From positions 1-41,965 of the forward strand of contig JAJQCJ010000048.1 of assembly GCA_021202775.1 (NCBI GenBank): DNA of 41,965 nt. Direction: 5' to 3'. Made by a program: the position numbers and the translations under genes. The notes under the pieces were generated by a model. The model was given only the letters and a program-made list of their open reading frames with translations. It had not been told where the DNA came from and searched no databases. Origin of the DNA: Clostridiales bacterium. GTDB lineage: Bacteria > Bacillota > Clostridia > Oscillospirales > Oscillospiraceae. Each line of letters starts with the position of its first letter. Within the stretch, counting starts at the first letter, position 1. This document shows, in pieces, positions 18,091-28,565 of the stretch.

Positions 18091-18876
18091 TTACACGCAG
18101 GTGTAGCCGCCGTCCACGGCCAGAATCTGACCGGTGACATAGCTGGACTCTTCCGCACCCAGGAAGATGGCGGCGGAGTTCAGCTCACCGGCGTGGCCGT
18201 ACCGCTTCATGGGGACGGAGGTGTTGGCGAAGGCCTGGAAAGAATCGCTGTCCAGCGTCTCGGTGGTCAGCTCGGTGTAGAAATACCCCGGGCAAATGGC
18301 GTTCACCGTGATGCCGGAGGTGGCCAGCTCAGCAGCCGCGCCCCGGGTGAAGTTCACCACAGCGCCCTTGGTGGTGTGGTATGCGATGGTGGGGAGGGCG
18401 GTGTTGCCCACCATGCCGTAGATGGAGGCGATGTTAATGACGCGGCCATAGGTCTGCTTGCCCTCCGCCATGGCCTTCTGCATCAGCTTGACGAAGGCCT
18501 GGGTCACGGCGAACACGGAGGTCAGGTCAAGGCCCAGGGTGAAGTCCCAATCCTCCTTCTTGTAGTCCACCAGCGGCGTACCGGTACCCTTTTCGCCTCC
18601 GGCGTCGTTCACGATCACTTCCACATGGCCGAACACCTCGTCCACCTTCGCCACCGCAGCGGCGATGGAATCCGCCTTCGTCACGTCGCAGGCCACCGGC
18701 AGCACCTGGACGCCGTACTTCTCGGACCACTCCTTTGCGCTGGCCTCCAGCCGCTCCTTCCGTCTGGCCAGCAGAACCAGGTTTGCGCCCATCTGGGCGT
18801 ATCCCTCTGCCATCTGCTTGCCAAGGCCGGAGGATGCCCCGGTGACGGCCACTACCTTACCTTTGTAATCAAACAT
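18091..18876 (-). CDS. short-chain dehydrogenase/reductase (SDR) family oxidoreductase
   Basis: VTGASSGLGKQMAEGY, NDAGG, YHTTKGAVVNFTRGAAAEL, ITVNAICPGYFYTEL, GQILAVDGGYTCV. Confidence 0.92.
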   Translation of the reverse strand: MFDYKGKVVAVTGASSGLGKQMAEGYAQMGANLVLLARRKERLEASAKEWSEKYGVQVLPVACDVTKADSIAAAVAKVDEVFGHVEVIVNDAGGEKGTGTPLVDYKKEDWDFTLGLDLTSVFAVTQAFVKLMQKAMAEGKQTYGRVINIASIYGMVGNTALPTIAYHTTKGAVVNFTRGAAAELATSGITVNAICPGYFYTELTTETLDSDSFQAFANTSVPMKRYGHAGELNSAAIFLGAEESSYVTGQILAVDGGYTCV

Positions 18877-18991
18877 ACGAATCTCTCCTTACACAGCATT
18901 TGTACTAAATTTGCGTTCTGCGAAAGATGCCGTCAGGCGTCCGGCTGAGGCCGAACGTTTTTGCGGCAGCATCTCTCTGCCCCTGTTTCCC

Positions 18992-19019
18992 ATTATACGC
19001 AGAATCCTGAGTTTGTCAA
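18992..19019 (-). promoter_or_regulatory. promoter of SDR gene
   Basis: minus-strand TTGACA-N16-TATAAT. Confidence 0.6.
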
Positions 19020-19075
19020 GAATTTATCAATGTTTTTTCGTTCATCCGGCGGGGCGTCCTGTGTCCGCGCAGAAA

Positions 19076-19102
19076 GGACGCCGCAGCAGCGCTGCGGCGT
19101 CC
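19076..19102 (-). terminator. terminator downstream of glgA
   Basis: GGACGCCGCAGC-agc-GCTGCGGCGTCC hairpin, short T stretch on minus strand. Confidence 0.6.
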
Positions 19103-19140
19103 CTGATTTCGTTTGATGGTTTTGGCAAAGGTGAACGGTG

Positions 19141-20574
19141 TCACTTCAACAGGCTCTCGTAGACCTCCAGATACTCGGCAGCGGACTTGCTCCAACTGAA
19201 ATCGGCCTCCATGTCCCTCTTTTGCAGCCTGGCCCAGGCCACCGGGTCGTTGGTGTAGACCTCCAGTGCCCGGTTGACAGCGTCCAGCATATCGTCGGCG
19301 TTGATGTTGATGAAGGTGAAGCCCAGCCCTTCCCCGGTGATGGTGTTGTAGGAGGGGACGGAGTCCTTCAGTCCGCCGGTGAGCCGCACCACGGGCACGG
19401 TGCCGTAGCGCATGGCGAACATCTGGGTCAGGCCGCAGGGCTCCGCGATGGAGGGCATCAGCATGATGTCCGCGCCGGCGTAGATCTGGTCGGACAGGGT
19501 GGCAGCGTACTTGATGTTGGCGCTGACCCGGCCGGGATACTGCCGTTCCGCATTGCGGAAGAACTCCTCAAAGCCCCACTCCCCGGTGCCCAGGAGGACA
19601 AACTGGACGTGGTTGGACATAATGCGGCTGAACACGTTGGTGATCAGGTCATAGCCCTTGTGCCCCACCAGCCGGGAGATGCAGGCGATGATGGCCGCAT
19701 CCGGGTCCTCCTCCAGCCCCAGCTCCTTTTGCAGGGCGGCCTTGCAGAAGGCCTTGCCGCTGAGGTCGTCGGGGGTGAAGTTGGCGGCGATGAGCTGGTC
19801 GGTGGCGGGGTTGGCGGCCTCCATATCGATGCCGTTCAGGATGCCGGTGATCTTGTTGTAGTTGGCCACCACCACGCCCTCCAGCCCGTGGGCGTAGAAG
19901 CTGTATTGCAGCTCTCCGGCGTAGGTGGGGGAAACGGTGGTCACATGGTCGGCGGCGTAGATGGCCCCCTTCATCAGGTTCACATCGCCGTAGAAGCTCA
20001 GTATATTCTCATTGAAATAGCTGGTGTCCAGGCCAAAGACATCCTCCAGAATGGAGCGGCCGAACCGGCCCTGATACTCGATGTTGTGAATGGTATAGAC
20101 GCTCTTGGTCTTTGCCAGGTTGGGCCGCATACGGCGGGCCTCCAACAGGTAGATGGGCACCAGAGCGGTCTCCCAGTCGTTGGCATGGATGATATCAGGC
20201 TTCCAGCCGATTTGGTCCGGAATCTCGATGCAGGCCCGGGAGAAGTAGGCAAACCGCTCCCCATCGTCATAGTGGCCGTAGAGGCCGTTGCGCTTGAAGT
20301 AGGTCTCGTTATCCACAAAGTAGTAGGTAATGTTGCCCCTTTGCAGCTCAAACAGGCCGCAGTAGCTGGAGCGCCAGCCGAGCCGGAAGTAGAAATACTT
20401 CACGAACGTCATTTGACTGCGCCACTGATCGCCAATCGCGGCGTACAGCGGCAGGACGACACGCACATCGTTGCCCAAATCCGCCAGTGCAGGAGGTAAA
20501 GAGGATGCAACGTCCGCCAGTCCGCCCGTCTTGACGAAGGGGGCGACTTCGGAAGAGACAAAGAAAATGTTCAT
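19141..20574 (-). CDS. glgA: glycogen synthase (GT5)
   Basis: EVAPFVKTGGLADVASSLPPAL, HANDWETALVPIYL, TVSPTYAGE, MPSIAEPCGLTQMFAMRYGTVPVVRLTGGLKDSV. Confidence 0.95.
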   Translation of the reverse strand: MNIFFVSSEVAPFVKTGGLADVASSLPPALADLGNDVRVVLPLYAAIGDQWRSQMTFVKYFYFRLGWRSSYCGLFELQRGNITYYFVDNETYFKRNGLYGHYDDGERFAYFSRACIEIPDQIGWKPDIIHANDWETALVPIYLLEARRMRPNLAKTKSVYTIHNIEYQGRFGRSILEDVFGLDTSYFNENILSFYGDVNLMKGAIYAADHVTTVSPTYAGELQYSFYAHGLEGVVVANYNKITGILNGIDMEAANPATDQLIAANFTPDDLSGKAFCKAALQKELGLEEDPDAAIIACISRLVGHKGYDLITNVFSRIMSNHVQFVLLGTGEWGFEEFFRNAERQYPGRVSANIKYAATLSDQIYAGADIMLMPSIAEPCGLTQMFAMRYGTVPVVRLTGGLKDSVPSYNTITGEGLGFTFININADDMLDAVNRALEVYTNDPVAWARLQKRDMEADFSWSKSAAEYLEVYESLLK

Positions 20575-20671
20575 ATACAGTTATCCTTTCTTTCAGGGAC
20601 ACGCTGTGCTTTGGGCCGTCCCGCCGTGTATGGCGGAAAGGGCAAGTGCCCTTAGAGGAATTTGAGAAACC

Positions 20672-21787
20672 TTACACCTGGCTGCCCTTGGCAATCAGCA
20701 GGGGATAGTTGGGATGGCCGGACAGGTTGCTGTTGGGGGAGACAGTGACATCCTTATCGGCGATGGTGCAGTTGACCTGGGCGTTCTCGCCCACAACGGT
20801 ACCCTTCATCAGGATGGCGTTCTTCACAACGGCACCCTTGGCCACAGTGACGTTCCGGAACAGGATGGAGTTTTCCACCGTGCCCTCGACGACGCAGCCG
20901 TCGGCGACCATGGAGTTCTTCACCGCGGAGCCGGGGGCGTAGTAGGTGGGGGCGTCGGTGCGGTCCTTGGAGCGGATGGGGTAGTTGACATCAAACAGCT
21001 CATCCCGCACCTCCGGCTTCAGCAGGTCCATGCTCCGCTCATAGTAGGAGGCAACGCTGGTGAACCGGGCGCAGTAGCCCTCAAAGACATAGGACATGAT
21101 CTTCAGCTTGTCCTTCATCCCCACCAGCACGTCATTGGAGAAGGAGTACAGATTGTGGGTGGAGCAGTACTTGTTGACCTTGATCAGCAGCTCCTTGCTC
21201 AGCAGAGCCATGGAGATGTACTCCAGCCCCTCGGCCTCGTCCGGCTTCTCCAGAATGTCGGCAATGGTGCCGTCCTCGGCAGGGATCACATAAGTGGTCT
21301 GCTGGGGGTCGCCGATGTGGTTGGGGACGCAGACGATGGTGATGTCCGCGCCGGAAGCCAGGTGCTGGTCATAGACCTTGCTCAGGTCGATGTTCAGGGC
21401 GATGTCGCCGTCGGTTAGCAGGACGTAGTCCTGACGAATCTGATTCAGATAGGAGTCCAGGCTGGCCAGGGCCTCCATGCGGCCGCGGAGATGGCCGCTG
21501 CTGCTGGAGCTCTTCATGGAGAAGGGGGGCAGCAGGCGCAGGCCACCGCGGCGGCGGGCCAGATCCCAGTGCTTGCCGGTGCCGATATGGTCCAGCAGGG
21601 ACTGATAGTTCTGCTCCAGCACAACGCCGATGTCGGTGATACCGGCGTTCACACAGTTGGACAGCATGAAGTCGATCATGCGGAAGCGGCCGCCGTAGGG
21701 GACGGCGGACATGGAGCGGACCTCGGTCAGCTCCTTCAGGTCATAGTTGGCCTGGTTTGTAAAAATGAGGGTATGAATGTTTTTCAT
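20672..21787 (-). CDS. glgD: glucose-1-phosphate adenylyltransferase subunit GlgD
   Basis: nucleotidyltransferase fold with left-handed helix repeats; [31 protein letters not shown]; overlaps glgC stop by ATGA. Confidence 0.88.
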   Translation of the reverse strand: MKNIHTLIFTNQANYDLKELTEVRSMSAVPYGGRFRMIDFMLSNCVNAGITDIGVVLEQNYQSLLDHIGTGKHWDLARRRGGLRLLPPFSMKSSSSSGHLRGRMEALASLDSYLNQIRQDYVLLTDGDIALNIDLSKVYDQHLASGADITIVCVPNHIGDPQQTTYVIPAEDGTIADILEKPDEAEGLEYISMALLSKELLIKVNKYCSTHNLYSFSNDVLVGMKDKLKIMSYVFEGYCARFTSVASYYERSMDLLKPEVRDELFDVNYPIRSKDRTDAPTYYAPGSAVKNSMVADGCVVEGTVENSILFRNVTVAKGAVVKNAILMKGTVVGENAQVNCTIADKDVTVSPNSNLSGHPNYPLLIAKGSQV

Positions 21788-23001
21788 TCTGCCTCACCGC
21801 CTTTCAGAGTTTCAGGGTTCAGCATGGCGCCGGCCTCGATGACGGCGCCGGGGCCTACGGAAACCTTGCTGCCCACGACGGCGATCTTCTTGTTGGGGTC
21901 CTTGGGGTCCTGCTCGGAGCCAACCACAGCGCCTGCGCCGATGACGGAGTCCTCCGCCAGGATGGAATACTCCACCACGGCCCCGGCCTTCACCGTTGCG
22001 CCGGGCATCAGGATGGAATAGCGGACGCTGGCGCCCCGCTCGATGGTGACGGAGTTGAAGAGGATGGAGTTATCCACCTCGCCGTCCACCACGCAGCCGC
22101 CGGCCACGAAGGAGTGGTTGGTGGTGGCATGCTCACCGATGTAATGAGGGGGAACGATGGGGTTGCGGGCGTACAAGGGCCATTCCTTGTCGTAAATATC
22201 CAGCTCGGCGTTGGGGATATTCAGAATGTCCATATTGGCGTCCCACAGGGAGGCGATGGTGCCCACGTCCTTCCAGTAGCCGTTGAAGCGGTAAACCACC
22301 ATCTTCTCGCCGTTATTCAGCATATTGGGGATGATGTTCTTGCCAAAGTCATTGGAGGAGCCAGGGGTGTTCTCGTCCTCGATCAGGTACTTGCGGAGCT
22401 TGGACCAGGTGAAGCAGTACACGCCCATGGAGGCCAGATTGCTCTTGGGATGGGCGGGCTTCTCCTCGAACTCGTAGATGGTGTCATCCGGGTTGCAGTT
22501 CATGATGCCGAAGCGCTTGGCCTCCTCCATGGTGACGGTCAGCACGGAGATGGTGGCGGCGGCGCCTGCCTTCTTGTGGGTCTCCAACATATCCTTGTAG
22601 TCCATCTTGGAGATGTTGTCGCCGGACAGGACGATGACATAGTCGGGATCATACTGATCGATAAAGCCGATGTTCTGATAGATGGCGTTGGCAGTGCCCT
22701 TATACCAGGAGCCGGACTCACCGGAGGTGGAATAGGGGCTGAGGATGTGGACGCCGCCGTCGGCAATGTCCAAATCCCACGGCTCACCGTTGCCCAGGTA
22801 GGAGTTCAGCTCCAGGGGACGGTACTGGGTCAGCACGCCGACGGTGTCGATGCCGGAGTTGACGCAGTTGGACAGGGGGAAGTCGATGATTCGATACTTG
22901 CCGCCGAAGGGGACGGCGGGTTTTGCCACGTTTTTGGTCAGCGCGTATAAACGGCTGCCCTGGCCACCGGCCAGCAACATGGCAACACATTCCTTTTTCA
23001 T
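21784..23001 (-). CDS. glgC: glucose-1-phosphate adenylyltransferase
   Basis: [56 protein letters not shown]. Confidence 0.95.
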   Translation of the reverse strand: MKKECVAMLLAGGQGSRLYALTKNVAKPAVPFGGKYRIIDFPLSNCVNSGIDTVGVLTQYRPLELNSYLGNGEPWDLDIADGGVHILSPYSTSGESGSWYKGTANAIYQNIGFIDQYDPDYVIVLSGDNISKMDYKDMLETHKKAGAAATISVLTVTMEEAKRFGIMNCNPDDTIYEFEEKPAHPKSNLASMGVYCFTWSKLRKYLIEDENTPGSSNDFGKNIIPNMLNNGEKMVVYRFNGYWKDVGTIASLWDANMDILNIPNAELDIYDKEWPLYARNPIVPPHYIGEHATTNHSFVAGGCVVDGEVDNSILFNSVTIERGASVRYSILMPGATVKAGAVVEYSILAEDSVIGAGAVVGSEQDPKDPNKKIAVVGSKVSVGPGAVIEAGAMLNPETLKGGEAE

Positions 23002-23044
23002 GGATGGTCACCTCGTACTAAAGATTGGGTATAGATGCGGTTTA

Positions 23045-24817
23045 CTATTTGAAAAAACGGAGACTGTCCGTTTCATCAACGGGGAGAAGAATGGGGGATG
23101 GCTCCGGCGGCCCCTCGAAGGCCACCACCAGGCCGCCCACAGGGGGCACCTCCAGGGGCAAATGATAGCCCCGCTCCGCCTCCGCGGCGGTGAGCATGCC
23201 GCTGCTGCCTTGGCCCTGGCCGCCATAGGCGGCGTCGTCGGTGTTCAGCAGCACCCGGTAGGTGCCGGGCCCCTCCACCTGGAGGCTGCACCGGAATGTT
23301 TTTCGTTTGGAGAAGTTCAGCACCACCAGCAGGCTGCCCTCCATGCCCACCCGCCGCAGGGCCGATGCCTTTTGCAGCTCGTCATAGCGGATCAGGGTCT
23401 GGTAGCCCTCCGGGTCATTGTCCCGCTCCCAAAACGCTGGCTGGGACAGGTAGAGGAGGTTCGCCTCCCGGAAGAAGCGCTGCTGCCGGTGATAGGCATC
23501 GTAGTGCAGCAGGTGCCAGTCCAGGGAATAGCGGTAGTCCCAGGGCTTCTCCTGGCCGAACTCGGTGCCCATGAAGGTGAGCTTTTTCCCCGGATAGGCC
23601 AGCAGCAGCAGATGGCACAGCCGGGCCGCCGCCAGCCTGGTGCTCTGGGATTCGCCGTCGGTGATCAGGTGGGAAATGGTCTCGGTAAACTCCGTCCCCA
23701 GCGGCGGAATGCAGGCGTGGAGGGGGGAGAAGATGCCGGAGGCGAGCCGTCCGGCATCGCTGTTCTGGTAAAAGGAGGACAGGAGATGATCCCCCCAGCC
23801 CCGGTTCAGGCAGAGGTTTCCGCTGGTGCTGGCGGAGTCGGTGACGATGACCTTGCCCAGGGTGATGACCCGCTCCGGCGCGTCCCGCCTGGTGCGCTGC
23901 ACCAGCTCCTGGAGAAAGGCATGGGCCTCCGCCGTCTGCATCACGCTGGTGCCGCAGACCCGCAGGCCGTCCAGGTGGTAATGCTCCAGCCAGAATAGGG
24001 CGGAATCCATCAAAACCCGGCGCACCAGGGGTTTGGAGAAGTCGAAGGCCCGCACCCCTTCCTGGTCCAGTTCCGCCTCCGTCTCATAGAGGGCGGAGCC
24101 GTCAAATCCGGCCAGACCATGCTCGTTCACCGGGAAGCTGCCGCAGGGCCAGTCCATAAAGACGCCGACCCCGGCCCGGTGCAGCTCGTCGATCAGGTGC
24201 ATAAAATCCTGCGGCGGGCCGAAACGGGAGGTGGGGGCAAACCAGCTGTCCGGCAGGTAGCCGAAGCTGCCGTCCTCCTGATGCTCCATCAGCGGCATGA
24301 AGATTACGGCGGTGTAGCCCATCGTTTTCACATAGGGCACCAGGTAGCCCGTCACGGTGCGGTAGGAGAGCACCTCCCCCATGCCGGTCCTCCGCCAGGA
24401 GCCGAGATGCACCTCGTAGCAGTTTAACGGGCTCCTGCCCAGCTGCTTCTCCCTGCGGAAGGCGAACCAGCTGTCGTCGCTCCAGCGGTACCCCGTCCCG
24501 TCATACAGCTTGCTGCAGTTGTCCGGCGGGGTGTCGTTATGGAAAGCGTATGGGTCGGACTTATAAAGTATGTCCCCTTCCTGGGTGCGAAGGGCGTATT
24601 TGTAGGTGTCATATTCCCGCAAATAGGGGAGAAAGGTCTGCCAGACGCCCTCCCCCACCTGCTGCATGGGGTCGTGGCCCGGGTCCCACTGGTTGAAGTC
24701 GCCCACCACGCTGACGCCTGCCGCGGCAGGCGCAGCCACGCGGAACATCCAGCCTGCCTGTCCGTTCTGGACGCAGGGAAACGCCCCCAGCCGCTGGGAA
24801 GCGGGAGTATCCTGCAT
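23045..24817 (-). CDS. GlgB-type glycogen branching enzyme homolog (GH13), predicted catalytically inactive
   Basis: VVGDFNQWDPGHDPM, YEVHLGSWRR, HGLAGFDGSALYE, PGKKLTFMGTEFGQEKPWDYRYSLDWHLL identify GlgB; catalytic motifs altered (GLRVCGT, no EES, SHLI). Confidence 0.85.
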   Translation of the reverse strand: MQDTPASQRLGAFPCVQNGQAGWMFRVAAPAAAGVSVVGDFNQWDPGHDPMQQVGEGVWQTFLPYLREYDTYKYALRTQEGDILYKSDPYAFHNDTPPDNCSKLYDGTGYRWSDDSWFAFRREKQLGRSPLNCYEVHLGSWRRTGMGEVLSYRTVTGYLVPYVKTMGYTAVIFMPLMEHQEDGSFGYLPDSWFAPTSRFGPPQDFMHLIDELHRAGVGVFMDWPCGSFPVNEHGLAGFDGSALYETEAELDQEGVRAFDFSKPLVRRVLMDSALFWLEHYHLDGLRVCGTSVMQTAEAHAFLQELVQRTRRDAPERVITLGKVIVTDSASTSGNLCLNRGWGDHLLSSFYQNSDAGRLASGIFSPLHACIPPLGTEFTETISHLITDGESQSTRLAAARLCHLLLLAYPGKKLTFMGTEFGQEKPWDYRYSLDWHLLHYDAYHRQQRFFREANLLYLSQPAFWERDNDPEGYQTLIRYDELQKASALRRVGMEGSLLVVLNFSKRKTFRCSLQVEGPGTYRVLLNTDDAAYGGQGQGSSGMLTAAEAERGYHLPLEVPPVGGLVVAFEGPPEPSPILLPVDETDSLRFFK

Positions 24818-24959
24818 TGCCGTATCGCTCCATTCTGCTGATAATCTGTCGAACTTTTCCCGGTTTCTCCCTTCCTTTTTGCCGAAAAGCGGAAGAAAAC
24901 CGGGGGAAAGGCGATTTCCGCCCGCCGTCGTCCGGAAGGGCAGATTTGCCTTTGTAAAA

Positions 24960-24988
24960 ATTATACAATGTTCCTTCCATTTCGTCAA
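24960..24988 (-). promoter_or_regulatory. promoter of glgB-like/glgC/glgD operon
   Basis: minus-strand TTGACG-N17-TATAAT; palindrome ACTTTTAAAAGT at 25007-25018 upstream. Confidence 0.65.
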
Positions 24989-25072
24989 CCCATTTTTTGC
25001 GAAACGACTTTTAAAAGTTGCTCCTTCTTTGTTGACGGTGAACGCAGGCGGGCCGGGGATCGGTAAAAAACA

Positions 25073-25099
25073 CGCACCGCCGGTTCACCCGGCGGTGCG
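25073..25099 (-). terminator. terminator downstream of PBP gene
   Basis: CGCACCGCCGG-ttcac-CCGGCGGTGCG with T-run on minus strand (GTGTTTTTTACC). Confidence 0.85.
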
Positions 25100-25122
25100 C
25101 ATACAGGCGTTTGTCAAAGCGG

Positions 25123-26475
25123 TCAGCCGCAGGCCGCCGCCAGCAGTTCGGCGGCGATTTTGCCCGCCGCCTCCACGCCGGTGCCGCCATGCTCCACGAG
25201 GACCACAAAGGCGTAGGGGGTAGTGTAGGAGTCCACAAAGCCCACGAACCAGGCGTGAGGCTCCCCCTCCCCCACCTCGGCGGTGCCGGACTTGGCACAC
25301 ACGGTCAGATCGCCAAAGTCCAGGGTGCTGCTGTACTTGTTCAGCACGTTGTCCCGCATCATCCATTTGAGGGTGCTGCAGGTGCCGGACGACCAGCCGA
25401 TGGTGGTGCTGCCCGCGTCCTCGCTGTACACCGAGAAGCCCAGGGCCCCCGTCACATCGCTGAGCATGGTGGGGCTGGCGGCGGTACCACTGTTTGCGAT
25501 GCAGCCCATCAGCACCAGCTCCGCGCAGGGGTTCACCAGGTTGGTGGACTGGCCTACGCCGGACCAGGCCAGGGCCGCGCTGCCGTCCGGGCTGGCGGTA
25601 AAGCTGCCCGCCGCCGTGGTGAAGCCGTTCACCGCGCTGCTGTCCAGCAGACCCGCCGCCCGGGCGTATTCCTCCAGCACGTCGCCCCCCAGCTCCAGGG
25701 CCAGGGTGGCAAAGGCGCAGTTGCAGGAGTTTGTGAGGCACTCCCCAAAGGTCTGGGTGCCGTGTTTGCCGGAACAGGTGACGGTGGCCCCGTCCACGGT
25801 GATGCTGCCGGTGCAGGTGTAGGAGAAGTTCTCCATGTCCAGGTTCTCCAGGGCCGCGGCGGCGGTCACCAGCTTAAAGGTGGAGCCGGGGGTGTAGGTG
25901 CTGGAGAGGAACCGGTTCAGGTAGGCCCCGGTGTAGGCGCTGTCCCCGGTGGCCACCGCCGCCACCTCAGATTCATTTTCCGGGTCGTAGGCGGGGGAGG
26001 ACACCATGCAGAGGATCTCCCCAGTCTTGTAGTTGTACAGGGCCACCGTCCCGCTCTGGCCGTCCAGGGCCTCATAGGCCACTTTGTTCAGGTCCCCGTC
26101 GATGGACAGGGCCACCGTGCTCCCGGTGCCGCCGGTGCCGAAGATGGGGCTGTAATCGATCAGCAGGTCGGCAAAGAGCTGGAGGGCCCCGGCCCCGATG
26201 TTGCCCGCGCTGTCCCCCACCGCGTGAAGGGTGGCCCTGCGGAGGGTGGCGTCATCGGCATAGCTGCCGGTTTCGCAGTCATACAGCACGGTGCCGTTCC
26301 GGTCGGTAATCGTGCCCACCGCGATTTTCCCGTTGGAATAGACGTGCCGGTTGGCCTGGAAGGTGGCCCATTCCTCCCCGTTGGCCACATAGAGGCCCAG
26401 AAAGATCACCAGCCCCGCCACCATCAGGATAGCAAAGAGCAGCACGAACAGGGTGCGTTTTTTCAGCTGTTTCAT
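25123..26475 (-). CDS. penicillin-binding protein transpeptidase (class B/PbpA-like)
   Basis: N-terminal TM; TPGSTFKLVTAAAALE (SxxK), SCNCAFA (SxN), KSGTAEVG (KSG). Confidence 0.9.
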   Translation of the reverse strand: MKQLKKRTLFVLLFAILMVAGLVIFLGLYVANGEEWATFQANRHVYSNGKIAVGTITDRNGTVLYDCETGSYADDATLRRATLHAVGDSAGNIGAGALQLFADLLIDYSPIFGTGGTGSTVALSIDGDLNKVAYEALDGQSGTVALYNYKTGEILCMVSSPAYDPENESEVAAVATGDSAYTGAYLNRFLSSTYTPGSTFKLVTAAAALENLDMENFSYTCTGSITVDGATVTCSGKHGTQTFGECLTNSCNCAFATLALELGGDVLEEYARAAGLLDSSAVNGFTTAAGSFTASPDGSAALAWSGVGQSTNLVNPCAELVLMGCIANSGTAASPTMLSDVTGALGFSVYSEDAGSTTIGWSSGTCSTLKWMMRDNVLNKYSSTLDFGDLTVCAKSGTAEVGEGEPHAWFVGFVDSYTTPYAFVVLVEHGGTGVEAAGKIAAELLAAACG

Positions 26476-28565
26476 GGGTCATCCTCCTCCCATTGGAAAT
26501 ATTGCTCCCAGTCGTCCGCGTCCGAGTGGAGGGGCGCGTCCTCATCCGCAGCGGGCGATGCCCCGACGTCAGGCTCCGGCAGGTCCGCCGGCGACGCGGG
26601 CGGCGCCTCCCGCAGGATACGGGTGGACTCGTCCTCCTCCGGGGGGTTGGGGGCGTCCTCCCGGACAGGCTCCTCCGGGCGGCGCACCACCGTCTCCTCC
26701 TCCGCGGGGGCGGGGGACATGATTCTAGTCTCGTCCTGAGTGGCGTCCTCTGCGGGGGGCTGAGGGTTGGCGGAGGGCGGTGGCGTCTGCCGCCGGGGCG
26801 GCTCCTCCTGCGGCCCGCGCTTCCGCCTGCTGGGGAGGCGGATGGCAAGGCTGGCGTTCTGCCGGGTGTCCGCCGCCTTCAAAAAGGCCAGCAGCCCCCA
26901 GCAGGAGATCATGCTGCTGCCCCCCACCGAGACAAAGGGGAAGGTCACCCCCGTCAGGGGCAGCAGGTCCACGGAACCGAACACGTTCAGCATGGTCTGC
27001 ACCAGCAGCAGCATACTGGTGGCGCAGGCCCCGATCACATAGAAGCTGGAGCGGGCGGCCGCCGCCTGCCGGATGGCGAACAGGGCCATCAGCACAATGC
27101 TGACCACGGCGCACACCGCCACGATCAATCCCAGCTCCTCACTGACCACACCGAACACCAGGTCGGTGTTGGCCGCCCCCAGATTCTGGAGCCAGCCGTT
27201 GCCGACGCCCCGGCCAAAGAGGCCGCCGCTGGCGATGGCGGACATGGTGCGGGTCTGCTGGTAGCCCAGGTTGGCGGTGTCCTCCCAGACGTGGCGGTAG
27301 ATGGCGAAGCGCTGGGCGATATAGGACTTGTAGTGCAGCACCAGCATCCCCCCGGTGCCTGCCGCCGCCACCATGAAGATGACGGAGGCCAGGTCGCCGG
27401 AGCGGAGGAAGGCGATGGCCAGGAAGGCCACGAAGAAGATCAGGGCCGTGCCAAAGTCGCTCATCAGCACCAGGCAGCCCACGCAGAACACGCTGAACAG
27501 CAGGCTGCCCAGCAGGTTTTTCCGGTCAAAGAGCCTGTCCAGGGTGGCGGCCCCCACCAGAATGAACACGATTTTCACAAACTCCGAGGGCTGGAAGGAG
27601 AGGGGGCCGATGGATACCCAGTTCTTCGCGCCGAACAGCCGCTCCCCAAACAGCACGTTGAACAGCAGCAGCGCCACCGAGCCGACGGCCAGGGGCCAGC
27701 GCACCCCCTTGGCCAGATCCAGATCCCGCAGAATCAGGTTCAGCACAAAGAACAGCACCAGCCCCAGGGCCACGCAAACGGTCTGCCGGTACAGGGTGGA
27801 GATGCTGGAGGAGGCCGTCACCGTCAGGCAGAGGGAGGTCAGGAAGAAGGCCAGGGTCTCCAACTCAAAGCCGGTGCGCCGGGCCACCCGGTAAATCAGG
27901 TAGAGCAGCCACTCCATCCCCATCAGCAGGCCGAAGCAGGTCAGGATGGCGGCGCTGCTGTCCGGCATGGCCATGCACAGGCTCCCCAGGAGCATCCCCT
28001 GGAACAGGGTCAGCAGCAGCAGCGTGACGCTTGGGGAGAGGAATTTGCCGGGCCGGGTACGGCGCTCCATCTGCTGCCGCTCCTCCTCCGCGGTCAGGGG
28101 CAGGAACCGGGCCTCCACCCCGCCGAAGCCAATGCTGTCCCGGGGGGCCAGCTGAACGCTTTCCGTCACGGGGATGCCGTTCAGGGTGACGCCGTTCTTT
28201 GTGTTCAGGGGGTGGAGCGTCCACCGCCCCCGGTCATCCCGGATCAGGGCGGCGTGGCTCCGGGAGACGGTGGCGTAGGGCAGCACCACGTCGCAGCGCT
28301 TCGCCCGGCCCACCAGATTCTCCCAGTGGTACAGGGGCAGCTGCGCCCCGTTGGGCAGCACCAGGGAGCCCCAAAGCTCCTGCTCCGGCTTGCCCTGGAG
28401 CATACTCCGGCCACACCGCACCACGATCAGCACCCCAAAGAGGGGCATCAGAAACCGAAAACAATAGCTGCAAAGAATTTGAAAGGCTGTATGCTGGAAT
28501 ATCGTCCCAAGAAGGTCCAGCCCGAGCCGGAAATAGCTGCCAAGCTGAGAAATAAAGTCTGCCAT
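26472..28565 (-). CDS. FHA domain-SEDS (FtsW/RodA/SpoVE) fusion with long acidic Pro-rich C-terminal tail
   Basis: FHA core VGRAKRCDVVLPYATVSRSHAALI...NTKNGVTLNG; SEDS motifs QPSEFVKIVFIL, SDFGTALIF, RFAIYRHVWEDTANLGYQQTRTMSAIASGGLFGRGVGNG, GVTFPFVSVGGSS. Confidence 0.88.
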   Translation of the reverse strand: MADFISQLGSYFRLGLDLLGTIFQHTAFQILCSYCFRFLMPLFGVLIVVRCGRSMLQGKPEQELWGSLVLPNGAQLPLYHWENLVGRAKRCDVVLPYATVSRSHAALIRDDRGRWTLHPLNTKNGVTLNGIPVTESVQLAPRDSIGFGGVEARFLPLTAEEERQQMERRTRPGKFLSPSVTLLLLTLFQGMLLGSLCMAMPDSSAAILTCFGLLMGMEWLLYLIYRVARRTGFELETLAFFLTSLCLTVTASSSISTLYRQTVCVALGLVLFFVLNLILRDLDLAKGVRWPLAVGSVALLLFNVLFGERLFGAKNWVSIGPLSFQPSEFVKIVFILVGAATLDRLFDRKNLLGSLLFSVFCVGCLVLMSDFGTALIFFVAFLAIAFLRSGDLASVIFMVAAAGTGGMLVLHYKSYIAQRFAIYRHVWEDTANLGYQQTRTMSAIASGGLFGRGVGNGWLQNLGAANTDLVFGVVSEELGLIVAVCAVVSIVLMALFAIRQAAAARSSFYVIGACATSMLLLVQTMLNVFGSVDLLPLTGVTFPFVSVGGSSMISCWGLLAFLKAADTRQNASLAIRLPSRRKRGPQEEPPRRQTPPPSANPQPPAEDATQDETRIMSPAPAEEETVVRRPEEPVREDAPNPPEEDESTRILREAPPASPADLPEPDVGASPAADEDAPLHSDADDWEQYFQWEEDDP

